11,224 nt of DNA. Source: Bacillota bacterium. Its GTDB lineage: Bacteria > Bacillota > Bacilli > Alicyclobacillales > SLC66. The stretch is taken from positions 1 through 11,224 of the forward strand of contig JAJZCJ010000088.1 of the NCBI GenBank assembly GCA_021846145.1, read 5' to 3'. Below are positions 5,950-11,224 of this stretch, in pieces (position 1 is the first letter of the stretch; each line of letters begins with the position of its first letter). The notes below the pieces were generated by a model. That model searched no databases. It worked only from the letters and a program-made list of their open reading frames with translations, and was not told where the DNA came from. The translations under genes were made by a program, and so were the position numbers.

Positions 5950-6177
5950 CTATTTCTCCATACGGACAGCATAAGTTCCCTTGTGCCATAGACTAAGTCG
6001 CGCATTCCCGAGAAGGACATACCAATTTTCTGCATGCTCAATTCGCCCTTGCACATATCGGTCGCCTAGATGGAACGCCACCGTGTCTCCGCTGTGTAAC
6101 CACCACGCACCGTGGCGGTCTTCAAATCGCCAGTGTTCAATATCCTCGTCGTAAAGAAGCTTGCCAAACCGCTTCAT
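5950..6177 (-). CDS. DUF5348-domain protein, transposon accessory
   Basis: A 75-residue protein, MKRFGKLLYDEDIEHWRFED onward, with the short beta-rich pattern of DUF5348: a WWLHSGDTVAF core at 25-35, then a GRIEHAENWYVLLG strand-turn-strand. Its biochemical role is unknown. Genes of this family are repeatedly found as the last gene after transposase and ExeA-like ATPase genes in Firmicutes, which suggests a role in transposition or target choice. A GTG start at 6195 is in frame, but GGAGGTGA lies 5 nt before the ATG at 6177. That ATG overlaps the ATPase stop as ATGA, giving translational coupling. Confidence 0.75.
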   Translation of the reverse strand: MKRFGKLLYDEDIEHWRFEDRHGAWWLHSGDTVAFHLGDRYVQGRIEHAENWYVLLGNARLSLWHKGTYAVRMEK

Positions 6178-6971
6178 CCGTTCACCTCCCACCACGCACT
6201 TTCTACATTGGTGACGCCCACCACTTGTTCTCCTTGCATCGCTACGTTGAGCAAGGCTGCCTTGCAGATGCTGTTCACCACACGTGGCACGCCTTTACTC
6301 AGTTTTGCAATCTGCGCCACCGCATCTGCCGCAAATACCATCCGTTCTTCGCCCACCCGAAGCAATTGTTCCTTCATATAAAACGACAGCTCCTCGATGG
6401 TCATTGGCGTCATCGCGTAGCGCATCTCAATGCGCTGGGACAATGGGGTAAGTACCCGCAGTCGCAGTGTCTCACGAAGTTCCGTCTGTCCCACCAGCCA
6501 GAGCGACAGCGGGGAGAATGAGTCAGCGCGAAAATTCAGTAGGTAGCGTAACTCTCCGAGCACCAGCGGATTCAGATCATGTGCCTCGTCGATCACCGCC
6601 ACCACCTGTTGCCCAGATACATAGCTTTCTTCGAGTGCCTGTTGTACCAGCGCATGGTTGTCGCTGTACCGAACATGGGGTTCAATGTGTAATCGTTCGA
6701 GCAAAATGCGTACCAGTGTTTGTGAAGAGAGACTTGCGCTGGCCACGTAGATGGACCGGTAGTGGGCTGCGTCTAAACGGTGCAGGGCTGCGCGTACCGC
6801 TGTTGTCTTACCCATCCCCGTATCGCCTGTGACCAGTGCCAGTTGCCTGTGTTCGGCGGCAAACAATAGTCGAGCCGTCACCTCACTGTGTGCCTGAAAG
6901 GAGACGAGAGATTCTACGGGAATGTCGCGGTCAAAGGGATCGGACGTCCAGCCAAAATGCTTGGCAATCAC
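6174..6971 (-). CDS. ExeA/TniB-type AAA+ ATPase, transposition regulator
   Basis: A 265-residue AAA+ ATPase, full length for this group. The N-terminus, HFGWTSDPFDRDIP, is the hallmark start of ExeA-like ATPases. Walker A is GDTGMGKTT at 49-57, Walker B is VVAVIDEAHDL at 123-133 with D128 and E129, sensor 1 is at LVGQTELR (159-166), and KGVPR at 226-230 supplies a sensor-2 arginine. In Mu/Tn7/Tn5053-type transposons the ATPase (MuB, TnsC, TniB) forms ATP-dependent filaments on target DNA and activates the transposase. The gene starts with GTG overlapping the transposase stop (GTGA), with GAGGTGA 7 nt upstream. It ends by overlapping the DUF5348 start. Confidence 0.9.
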   Translation of the reverse strand: MIAKHFGWTSDPFDRDIPVESLVSFQAHSEVTARLLFAAEHRQLALVTGDTGMGKTTAVRAALHRLDAAHYRSIYVASASLSSQTLVRILLERLHIEPHVRYSDNHALVQQALEESYVSGQQVVAVIDEAHDLNPLVLGELRYLLNFRADSFSPLSLWLVGQTELRETLRLRVLTPLSQRIEMRYAMTPMTIEELSFYMKEQLLRVGEERMVFAADAVAQIAKLSKGVPRVVNSICKAALLNVAMQGEQVVGVTNVESAWWEVNG

Positions 6972-8347
6972 TGCGACTCACCTCGTTTCTCTTTCTGGCT
7001 ATACCACGTAGGCTTTGCACGGCTTTGGCGAATCGCTTCGTCTTGTACCTTGAGGGTGTCGAGAAATGAGCTGCCTGTTTCGATAGGTGCTGTATCGTCT
7101 GGGACTTGGTCTTTGGCCAATTTCTTATCGGTATGCCGACGAATGGTAAGCGGCGTGGCATCGGCATATCGCTTCCCTTCGTACCACACTTGGATGTCGC
7201 GTAAATCGTAGGGATCATAGCGAATCTCCACCTTACAACGCACGAGTACAGGCTCCACTTCATACGTATTACCTTGGACCGAGATGCAGGCCGTCTTATC
7301 CACTTTCGCTTCCGCTGCTCGTAAAAACGCTTGTCGTAATACAAGGGGATCAACAAGTCGAAGTGGGCCGTCTTCTTGCACCACCTGCGCTGGTCGCTTT
7401 TTCAGGGTGCGATGCACACGCTGGTGGTACATCGTCTCCAACCAAGCTTGGAAGTAGGCGTTGAGCTCCTCCAGATTCGCAATTTTCCCTTGTCGTACGT
7501 ACAGTTCTGCTTCAGGACGAAAGGCGCGCTCCACATAGCCAAACCATTTTTCAATCTTGCCGCGCCCCTGAGGCAAATATTTGGTCGAGTGAACCACTCT
7601 GAATTTCAACCGAGCGGCAATTTCCGTCAGGTGCGTCGCTTGAAAGACAGGTCCATTGTCGCAGTAAAATTTTTCCGGAGTTCCGTATTTGGAAATCGCT
7701 CTCTTCAAAGTTTCTTCGAGCGTCGGCAGATTCTCGCGAAAGAAGTACGTAGCTTGGCAGATATATCTCGACTTGTCGTCAAGTACGGCAAACAAGCGGG
7801 CGACGCGCATCTGCCCGTTCATTTGCGGGTCAGGGATGCGTAGTGAATCGCAGACATCGCTCTGCCAGACCTCGTGGACACGCGTGGCCGTATAACGTTG
7901 CCATACTTGAGATTTACGAATAGCTTTGGCACGGGCAAGACCTGCCTTTCGTAAATGCACGGATAAGGTACTCCGCTTGAGCACCCCCTTTGGGGCCATG
8001 CCTTCCATTTCGAGCATGGTAATCAGTTGTTCCACTGTGCGGGCGGGTTGTTCTCGTCGTAATACTATCGCCCGGTCAATGACTGCTTGTGGCAGGGCAC
8101 GCGGACGGTGACGATCATCGCGTGCTTGGGGATACAGTGCATCGAGTCCGCCTTTTCTGTAGTCCGCCATGTACCGTTCCAGCGTACGAATGGAGAAGCG
8201 CTTCTGAATACCTCCGGGGACTTCATAAACACGTTTTGCCACCTGTTCAAGTTGTGCTTGCAGTGCCCCGCGATGCGGGCTTTGCAGGAGCACGCAAATG
8301 AGTTCATAGCGGAACAGGGCGATTTGCCTTCGTTCTTCTTCGTTCAT
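6968..8347 (-). CDS. DDE transposase (rve core, Mu-type C-terminal domain)
   Basis: A 459-residue transposase. An N-terminal helix-turn-helix region (residues about 1-140, including FSIRTLERYMADYRKGGLDA) is followed by an RNase H-like integrase core. Catalytic residues are D164 in VWQSDVCDSL, D230 in KFYCDNGPVF and E266 in GRGKIEKWFG; D230 and E266 are separated by exactly 35 residues, so the site is intact. A beta-barrel-type Mu C-terminal domain (about 340-405, with VQGNTYEVEP) follows, then a polar tail (TGSSFLDTLKV) of the kind that contacts the partner ATPase. The frame opens at TTG 8362, but AGGAGAG sits 6 nt before the ATG at 8347, which is taken as the start. Ninety-two bp separate it from the DUF6431 gene, and it overlaps the ATPase gene by 4 nt. 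Confidence 0.92.
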   Translation of the reverse strand: MNEEERRQIALFRYELICVLLQSPHRGALQAQLEQVAKRVYEVPGGIQKRFSIRTLERYMADYRKGGLDALYPQARDDRHRPRALPQAVIDRAIVLRREQPARTVEQLITMLEMEGMAPKGVLKRSTLSVHLRKAGLARAKAIRKSQVWQRYTATRVHEVWQSDVCDSLRIPDPQMNGQMRVARLFAVLDDKSRYICQATYFFRENLPTLEETLKRAISKYGTPEKFYCDNGPVFQATHLTEIAARLKFRVVHSTKYLPQGRGKIEKWFGYVERAFRPEAELYVRQGKIANLEELNAYFQAWLETMYHQRVHRTLKKRPAQVVQEDGPLRLVDPLVLRQAFLRAAEAKVDKTACISVQGNTYEVEPVLVRCKVEIRYDPYDLRDIQVWYEGKRYADATPLTIRRHTDKKLAKDQVPDDTAPIETGSSFLDTLKVQDEAIRQSRAKPTWYSQKEKRGESQ

Positions 8348-8395
8348 GAGATCTCTCCTCAACCTTTGGGATAATCCTATTGTCGAGATGTCGGG

Positions 8396-8434
8396 TCATT
8401 CACACTAGAGATCACTTTGTGTGGGATGAATCAC
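8396..8434. promoter_or_regulatory. Interrupted inverted repeat before the transposase gene
   Basis: In the 92-bp gap between the DUF6431 stop and the transposase start, ATTCACAC at 8398 faces GTGTGGGATGAAT further right, pairing in two blocks around a short unmatched stretch. It may be a transposase or DUF6431 binding site controlling the transposase operon, or a structured leader. Confidence 0.25.
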
Positions 8435-8439
8435 CGGAT

Positions 8440-9165
8440 TTACGGGGAATGTCCAGGTGACAGGCCATACGACACCCTGTTCACCGACACCGATGGAGCA
8501 AATAGGCAAACCGCGATACGCAACACGTTCCAAGCTGCACTGGCACCCAACCCAACGGCGACCTGCCACCTTTCACCGAGTGCATAAAAGAAACAGACGG
8601 TTCGCTCACGAACCGACATTGGAATGGTCGGGGACAGGACATCTGGCTGTTGTGACAGCACAAGGGCCGTAAACCGAGCGGTGATGTCGTGGATTTGTAG
8701 GACACTGCGAAAGTACCAACGTTTGAGCGTCTGCGTAGAAAGCGAGCCGAGGGGAGAGGGGCTGGACTCAGCCACTTTGGCATAGCTGACACCGCTCGCG
8801 AGTTTCTTGACTACGATCTCCTGCACGGCAACTGCCACACGCTGGTAGGGGGCCACGATTTCTGGAAGGATTCCAAACGTCCTTTTACAGACGGGGCAAC
8901 GGCGACGATGGGCGCGAAAGTCCTCGCTATGATCCTCAAAATGGACGGTTCGGGGATAGGAGCCATGTCCGTGCGTCAGCGAATAGAGGCAATGAATACA
9001 AGGAAAATCTGTGGGGCAAAGCGAAGAAATGTGCAATTCATAAACGAATCGCAAATGGCCTGGTTCATGGCTATTGACGATGATACCAATGTAGCCTACG
9101 ATGGGCATAGGAATTCTGCCTTTGGGCAGTTGATTTGGATGCACGGATAAGGGCTGGGAAACCAT
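8440..9165 (-). CDS. DUF6431-type zinc-ribbon protein, transposon accessory
   Basis: A 241-residue protein whose N-terminal half matches the pattern of DUF6431 proteins. It has C50 and CIHC (56-59), a HGHGSYPR motif (65-72), then RRRCPVCKRTFGILPE with C90 and C93: two cysteine pairs forming a zinc ribbon like those of IS1/ISL3-type transposase leaders. The C-terminal half has a helical KLASGVSYAKVAE stretch like a helix-turn-helix and further uncharacterised helices. It probably binds DNA, and it accompanies the transposase module. ATG 9165 follows GGAG at 9 nt; MPIVGY at residue 20 is an alternative start. A strong hairpin lies directly upstream of the ribosome binding site. The family name is from memory of the motif pattern. 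Confidence 0.7.
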   Translation of the reverse strand: MVSQPLSVHPNQLPKGRIPMPIVGYIGIIVNSHEPGHLRFVYELHISSLCPTDFPCIHCLYSLTHGHGSYPRTVHFEDHSEDFRAHRRRCPVCKRTFGILPEIVAPYQRVAVAVQEIVVKKLASGVSYAKVAESSPSPLGSLSTQTLKRWYFRSVLQIHDITARFTALVLSQQPDVLSPTIPMSVRERTVCFFYALGERWQVAVGLGASAAWNVLRIAVCLFAPSVSVNRVSYGLSPGHSP

Positions 9166-9186
9166 TCATCCGTACTCCAGCCAAAT

Positions 9187-9228
9187 GAAAACACCACTTG
9201 GAATCTACCCGATTCCAGTGGTGTTTTC
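9187..9228. terminator. Long hairpin just upstream of the DUF6431 gene
   Basis: GAAAACACCACTTGGAATC (9187-9205) and GATTCCAGTGGTGTTTTC (9211-9228) pair over 18 bp with one bulged base around a 5-nt loop. Read on the minus strand it would form in the leader, ending about 10 nt before the ribosome binding site. It could block transcription entering from outside the element, act as an attenuator, or occlude translation. Confidence 0.6.
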
Positions 9229-9291
9229 TACATGGATCGCCAAACCCCTCTATTCCACATTTGTGGACACACCCTTCACAAGTATAAATGA

Positions 9292-9356
9292 TGTCGGTTA
9301 AAGGAGGTATTCCGTTTTGCACTACGCTTCGAGTGGAATTTCTCCTTTAACCGACA
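9292..9356. repeat. 65-bp inverted-repeat structure at the right transposon end
   Basis: Arms at 9292-9313 (starting TGTCGGTTAAAGGAG) and 9335-9356 (ending CTCCTTTAACCGACA) are 22 bp long and match at 20 of 22 positions around a 21-bp centre. The outer TGTCGG/CCGACA tips begin with TGT and end with ACA, as expected for Mu/Tn7-type termini. The two oppositely oriented copies may be paired transposase-binding sites of one end, or a separate small palindromic insertion. Confidence 0.7.
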
Positions 9357-9762
9357 GTGACTTATAGCAACTACGCCGCCAATGGTGACATTCAATGCGA
9401 GCATAAACAATGCCGCCTATACAAATAAGTAAAATAACAAAATTACGTAAAATCGCCCAGCTTTGAAGCCCTATAAACCAGTTTATAAAATCCCTTCGTC
9501 TTTTCATGAATTTGATCAACGCGATAATTGCAATAATGCTAGCGCCAAAAGAAGTCACTAAATCTATCCCATGTACAGTCGGGGTTGAGATCAGTTCTAC
9601 CCAATGTATATTCGGAGTTGTGAAAAGCCTTCGAAACGATAACCATAGAGAGTCAATAATAAAGCCGATAGGCTTAAAAATTGCACTAACCCATAATAAT
9701 GTTGCGATTAAACCTAACCAACCCTGTATCGGAGCCTTTTCTTCATTCAATGAGACCGTCAT
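9322..9762 (-). pseudogene. Polytopic membrane protein truncated by the transposon end
   Basis: A 146-codon frame starting MTVSLNEEKAPIQGWLGL, with a poly-G ribosome binding site 6 nt before the ATG at 9762. It predicts several membrane segments: GLIATLLWVSAIFKPIGFII, a second about GASIIAIIALIKF followed by a basic KRRR loop, and a third, NFVILLICIGGIVYARI. No family is recognised. The last dozen codons (from SLSVKGEIPLEA) are read from the inverted repeat of the transposon, so the native C-terminus is lost. The gene follows the GntR pseudogene in the place that the slipin gene holds after the intact GntR copy, suggesting that it was once controlled by that regulator. It may still be expressed as a shortened protein. 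Confidence 0.55.
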
Positions 9763-9828
9763 AATCATCCCCCCATGTTTTTTCATTAAATAATTACGCA
9801 ATTGTAGCATCCTAGCATGCATTATGAT

Positions 9829-10059
9829 CCGCCTGTGAGCGAACAAATGCTCCCCTTCCTTGTTGAGTGCGAATAAAACCCTCTTTTCAACTTCTTGGTA
9901 TACGCGACTAACGGTGTATACGTTGATACTGATATCAACAGCCATCTGCCTTACTGTCGGAAGTTGGTATCCCGCTTCCCTTTCGTTCTGGAAAATTTGC
10001 TGCTTAAGTTGCAAATACTGTGGCATGCCATTGCTTGCATCTAGGCTCTAATTCGTCAT
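9829..10059 (-). pseudogene. Duplicated YtrA-type GntR gene, inactivated
   Basis: A near copy of the GntR gene at 4830-5225; the stretch encoding AGYQLPTVRQMAVDISINV is unchanged at protein level and nearly so in DNA. Three lesions are visible. The third codon after ATG is AAT and the fourth is TAG, where the intact gene has TGG (Trp4). Four codons are missing between the first helix and EAGYQLP. A base is lost after YQEVE, shifting the wing (TQQGKGTF) out of frame, and the C-terminal dimerisation region is absent. A later Met could restart translation of the helix-turn-helix, but the frameshift would still spoil it. The low divergence means the duplication is fairly recent. Confidence 0.85.
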
Positions 10060-10073
10060 TTGTCCACCCCCTC

Positions 10074-10113
10074 AAAGTCATATTGTAATAATATATTATT
10101 ACAATATGACTTT
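10074..10113. promoter_or_regulatory. Perfect 40-bp palindromic operator upstream of the GntR pseudogene
   Basis: AAAGTCATATTGTAATAATA is followed by its exact reverse complement, with no mismatch and no spacer. The central 22 bp are identical to the operator of the intact GntR-slipin operon at 5245-5272. The regulator next to it is broken, so the intact paralogue could act on this site in trans. Confidence 0.75.
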
Positions 10114-10204
10114 GCAATCAAGCAGATTCGATGAGATTCCCATACCTTTTTGGGGTACATATCGACCACAGGAGTATATTTGTACAATTATGTTAATGTA
10201 CTTA

Positions 10205-10528
10205 TATTCCGTTATCGGGAAATTGACGGAGGTAGTGGGTATGGTGTAGGGCCTTTTATAAAACATGGTAGTGATATGCCTTTTGGCTCGAGCGTATCAA
10301 GGTTTTTCGCTTGTTTGCGTATTGCGGTTTATATGGGTTCACTGGTATTCACCACGCACTTCTCAACCTAGCTTCGGCCCGAATTCACTCTATCTGGCGC
10401 GGCTACATTGTCCCGTGAGCTATCGCCAGACCGCGTTACCACTATCCCACGTCACGGTAGGTTCGCGTCCGCAGTTCTGGACGAACGGATTTGAACCGCA
10501 TGATAACCAACAACTTTTGAGTCGCAAC
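10205..10528 (-). mobile_element. Probable group II intron 5' fragment (domain I), truncated
   Basis: Read on the minus strand from 10528, the sequence begins GTTGCGACTCAAAAG, close to the GTGCGACTC-type 5' end of chloroplast-like bacterial group II introns. It continues with blocks typical of their domain I: GTGGTGAATACCAGTGAACC, then GAAAAACCTTGATACGCTCG, then AAGGCATATCAC and CCCTACACCATACCCACTAC. The start falls exactly after a Trp codon of the IS5-type transposase fragment, as expected for an intron inserted into an IS gene. Domains V and VI and the reverse transcriptase are missing, so it cannot splice or move. The 3' limit near 10205 is approximate. Identification rests on remembered sequence patterns, not a covariance search. 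Confidence 0.45.
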
Positions 10529-10642
10529 CCAGGGAATCATGAACGTAAGTTTGACCCAGCGATTTTCTGGATTCAACCTTCCGCCAAATGGGAGGAAAAA
10601 ATCATCGGGAGGTAGGAATTGGTATTCGGAATGACGGTACAC
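10529..10642 (-). pseudogene. IS5-type transposase N-terminal fragment
   Basis: GTG at 10642, with GGAGG 7 nt upstream, opens a frame reading VYRHSEYQFLPPDDFFLPFG, then GRLNPENRWVKL and MIPW. This is the start of IS5/IS1182-like DDE transposases, which open with a pattern like FxxFFLPFGGKLxPxNRWVKLAxLIPWDxxE. After MIPW the frame leaves the family pattern at the proposed intron junction and ends at 10442. All catalytic residues are lost. The upstream 10643-10800 may include the left end of the insertion sequence, but no inverted repeat could be confirmed. Confidence 0.6.
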
Positions 10643-10809
10643 GATCAACCCTCCAAATGCACGGCTTTTATGTGGAATTAAGGGAAATATATGCATATCA
10701 TATCGACATAGAGGGGTAAAAATCCTTTAAATACAGGGCAAAATCCCCATTCAGCAGGCCCTACTTATTTGTTAAATTTCACATTTGTGAATTTCACTAC
10801 GTTTTAGGC

Positions 10810-10950
10810 TCACTTCATACCTCCACTATAATTAGGTATTCTTTCCTCGTAAATATTCCAAAGTCCATCACTGCCTACTCCAAATTCATGTTCAGACCGT
10901 TGTGTTACAACCTCAATACATTTCTCTATATCACACAAAGCTACAGTTTT
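10810..10950 (-). pseudogene. Possible protein-tail fragment, unknown family
   Basis: The frame is open for 46 codons between TAA at 10951-10953 and TGA at 10810, with no start codon at the upstream side. It reads TVALCDIEKCIEVVTQRSEH, then EFGVGSDGLWNIYEER and a short tail. The composition looks like a soluble globular protein, but the length is well within chance. Nothing else is recognisable between 10643 and 11032. Confidence 0.25.
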
Positions 10951-11032
10951 TTAAAGGCGATTGCTGAATTTCTTTACTCTAAGCTTCAAAATGCTATTCC
11001 ACCAGTCCCATAAAGTAATTGAGTTTATTGCT

Positions 11033-11137
11033 CAGCGTATTCTTACCTTTGGCTACAGAATTGTATACAGATCCATTGAACTCGGTGAGAAAGATCGCCT
11101 ATTGGTTATCATGCATTATGGTGTACTAATTGAAAAG
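11033..11137 (+). repeat. 105-bp direct repeat, copy B
   Basis: This is an ungapped match to 3535-3639, same orientation, about 79 percent identical by hand count. It lies in an open frame (FGYRIVYRSIELGEKDRLLV) without a convincing ribosome binding site. Together the two copies bracket about 7.4 kb that includes the GntR-slipin operon, the transposon and the GntR pseudogene. Confidence 0.6.
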
Positions 11138-11224
11138 TCCCTCATTAATAACTCAACTTTCGCATGTCAAAAGTGACAGATACCCCTTGATATAACTAGG
11201 CAGAGAGGCTATCCAGTTTAGAAG

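Larger units (their letters stand above)
5842..9356. mobile_element. Mu/Tn7-like transposon (DUF6431, DDE transposase, ATPase, DUF5348)
   Basis: Four minus-strand genes form one module: a DUF6431 zinc-ribbon protein, a DDE transposase with Mu-type C-terminal region, an ExeA/TniB-like AAA+ ATPase and a DUF5348 protein. The right boundary is well supported: a 22-bp inverted-repeat arm ends in ACCGACA at 9356 and cuts a membrane-protein frame. The left boundary is a guess, resting on TGTCGGT at 5842-5848 (7 bp matching the right tip), and it also lies at the end of a broken reading frame. The 5-bp flanks (TTGTT at left, GTGAC at right) do not match, so there is no target duplication with these ends. 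Either the left end is elsewhere in 5842-5949 or the flanks have been rearranged since insertion. Confidence 0.55.

Noticed and set aside
6225..6832. Plus-strand frames of 98 and 121 codons antisense to the ATPase
   Set aside because: They are shadows of the AAA+ gene, with no start signals and an arginine- and proline-rich composition typical of antisense reads.
7376..8374. Long plus-strand frames antisense to the transposase
   Set aside because: The minus-strand transposase has intact catalytic residues, and the antisense frames are by-products of its codon use.
1..11224. CRISPR array or cas genes
   Set aside because: No regularly spaced identical repeats and no Cas-like protein are present.

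Overview
The window looks like an accessory, mobile-element-rich stretch of a Bacillales (Firmicutes) chromosome. This is inferred from strong GGAGG-type ribosome binding sites, a YtrA-type GntR/slipin pair, DUF5348 and DUF6431 proteins beside a Mu/Tn7-like transposase, and mixed base composition. An Alicyclobacillaceae-like host (Alicyclobacillus, Effusibacillus or relatives) would fit, but the sequence alone does not prove it. Almost every intact gene is on the minus strand; the main exception is the ArsR-type regulator.

Layout. (1) 1-2008: a translationally coupled minus-strand pair, a ThiF/E1-like adenylyltransferase followed by a formyltransferase-fold protein that runs off the window. 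It diverges from an ArsR-type regulator. The shared intergenic region holds a promoter and a perfect 8-bp-arm inverted repeat that covers the regulator's start codon, and the regulator mRNA appears to be leaderless. (2) 2009-3400: a strong hairpin, a doubtful broken reading frame, and a small two-gene minus-strand operon (an acidic helical protein and a leucine-rich single-pass membrane peptide). (3) 3370-3550: a stem-loop terminator next to a fragment matching the 3' end of a tmRNA gene (T-loop to CCA). Four TTGTCC repeats lie on the far side, as expected for an attachment junction of a tyrosine-recombinase element. (4) 3809-5272: a YtrA-type GntR repressor and a slipin (SPFH) membrane protein, under a perfect 28-bp palindromic operator. 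(5) 5309-5861: a decayed IS256-family transposase tail and a clipped membrane-protein tail. (6) About 5842-9356: a four-gene transposon. It encodes a DUF6431 zinc-ribbon protein, a DDE transposase with intact D-D-35-E, an ExeA/TniB-type AAA+ ATPase and a DUF5348 protein; the last three overlap by 4 nt each. Its right end is a 65-bp inverted-repeat structure. (7) 9322-10113: a membrane-protein gene cut by the transposon end, preceded by a recently duplicated but broken copy of the GntR gene that keeps a perfect 40-bp palindromic operator. (8) 10200-11224: an IS5-type transposase N-terminus interrupted by what looks like the 5' part of a group II intron, a short protein-tail fragment, and a second copy of the roughly 105-bp repeat found at 3535.

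How it works together. The transposon module should be a self-contained transposition machine: DDE transposase, ATPase regulator and two accessory proteins. The GntR regulator probably represses its own operon with the slipin, a membrane scaffold, in response to envelope stress or an unknown ligand. The ThiF/formyltransferase pair suggests a small-molecule or peptide tailoring pathway whose remaining genes lie left of the window. The other pieces (IS256, IS5, group II intron, GntR pseudogene, att junction) record repeated insertion and decay at this site.
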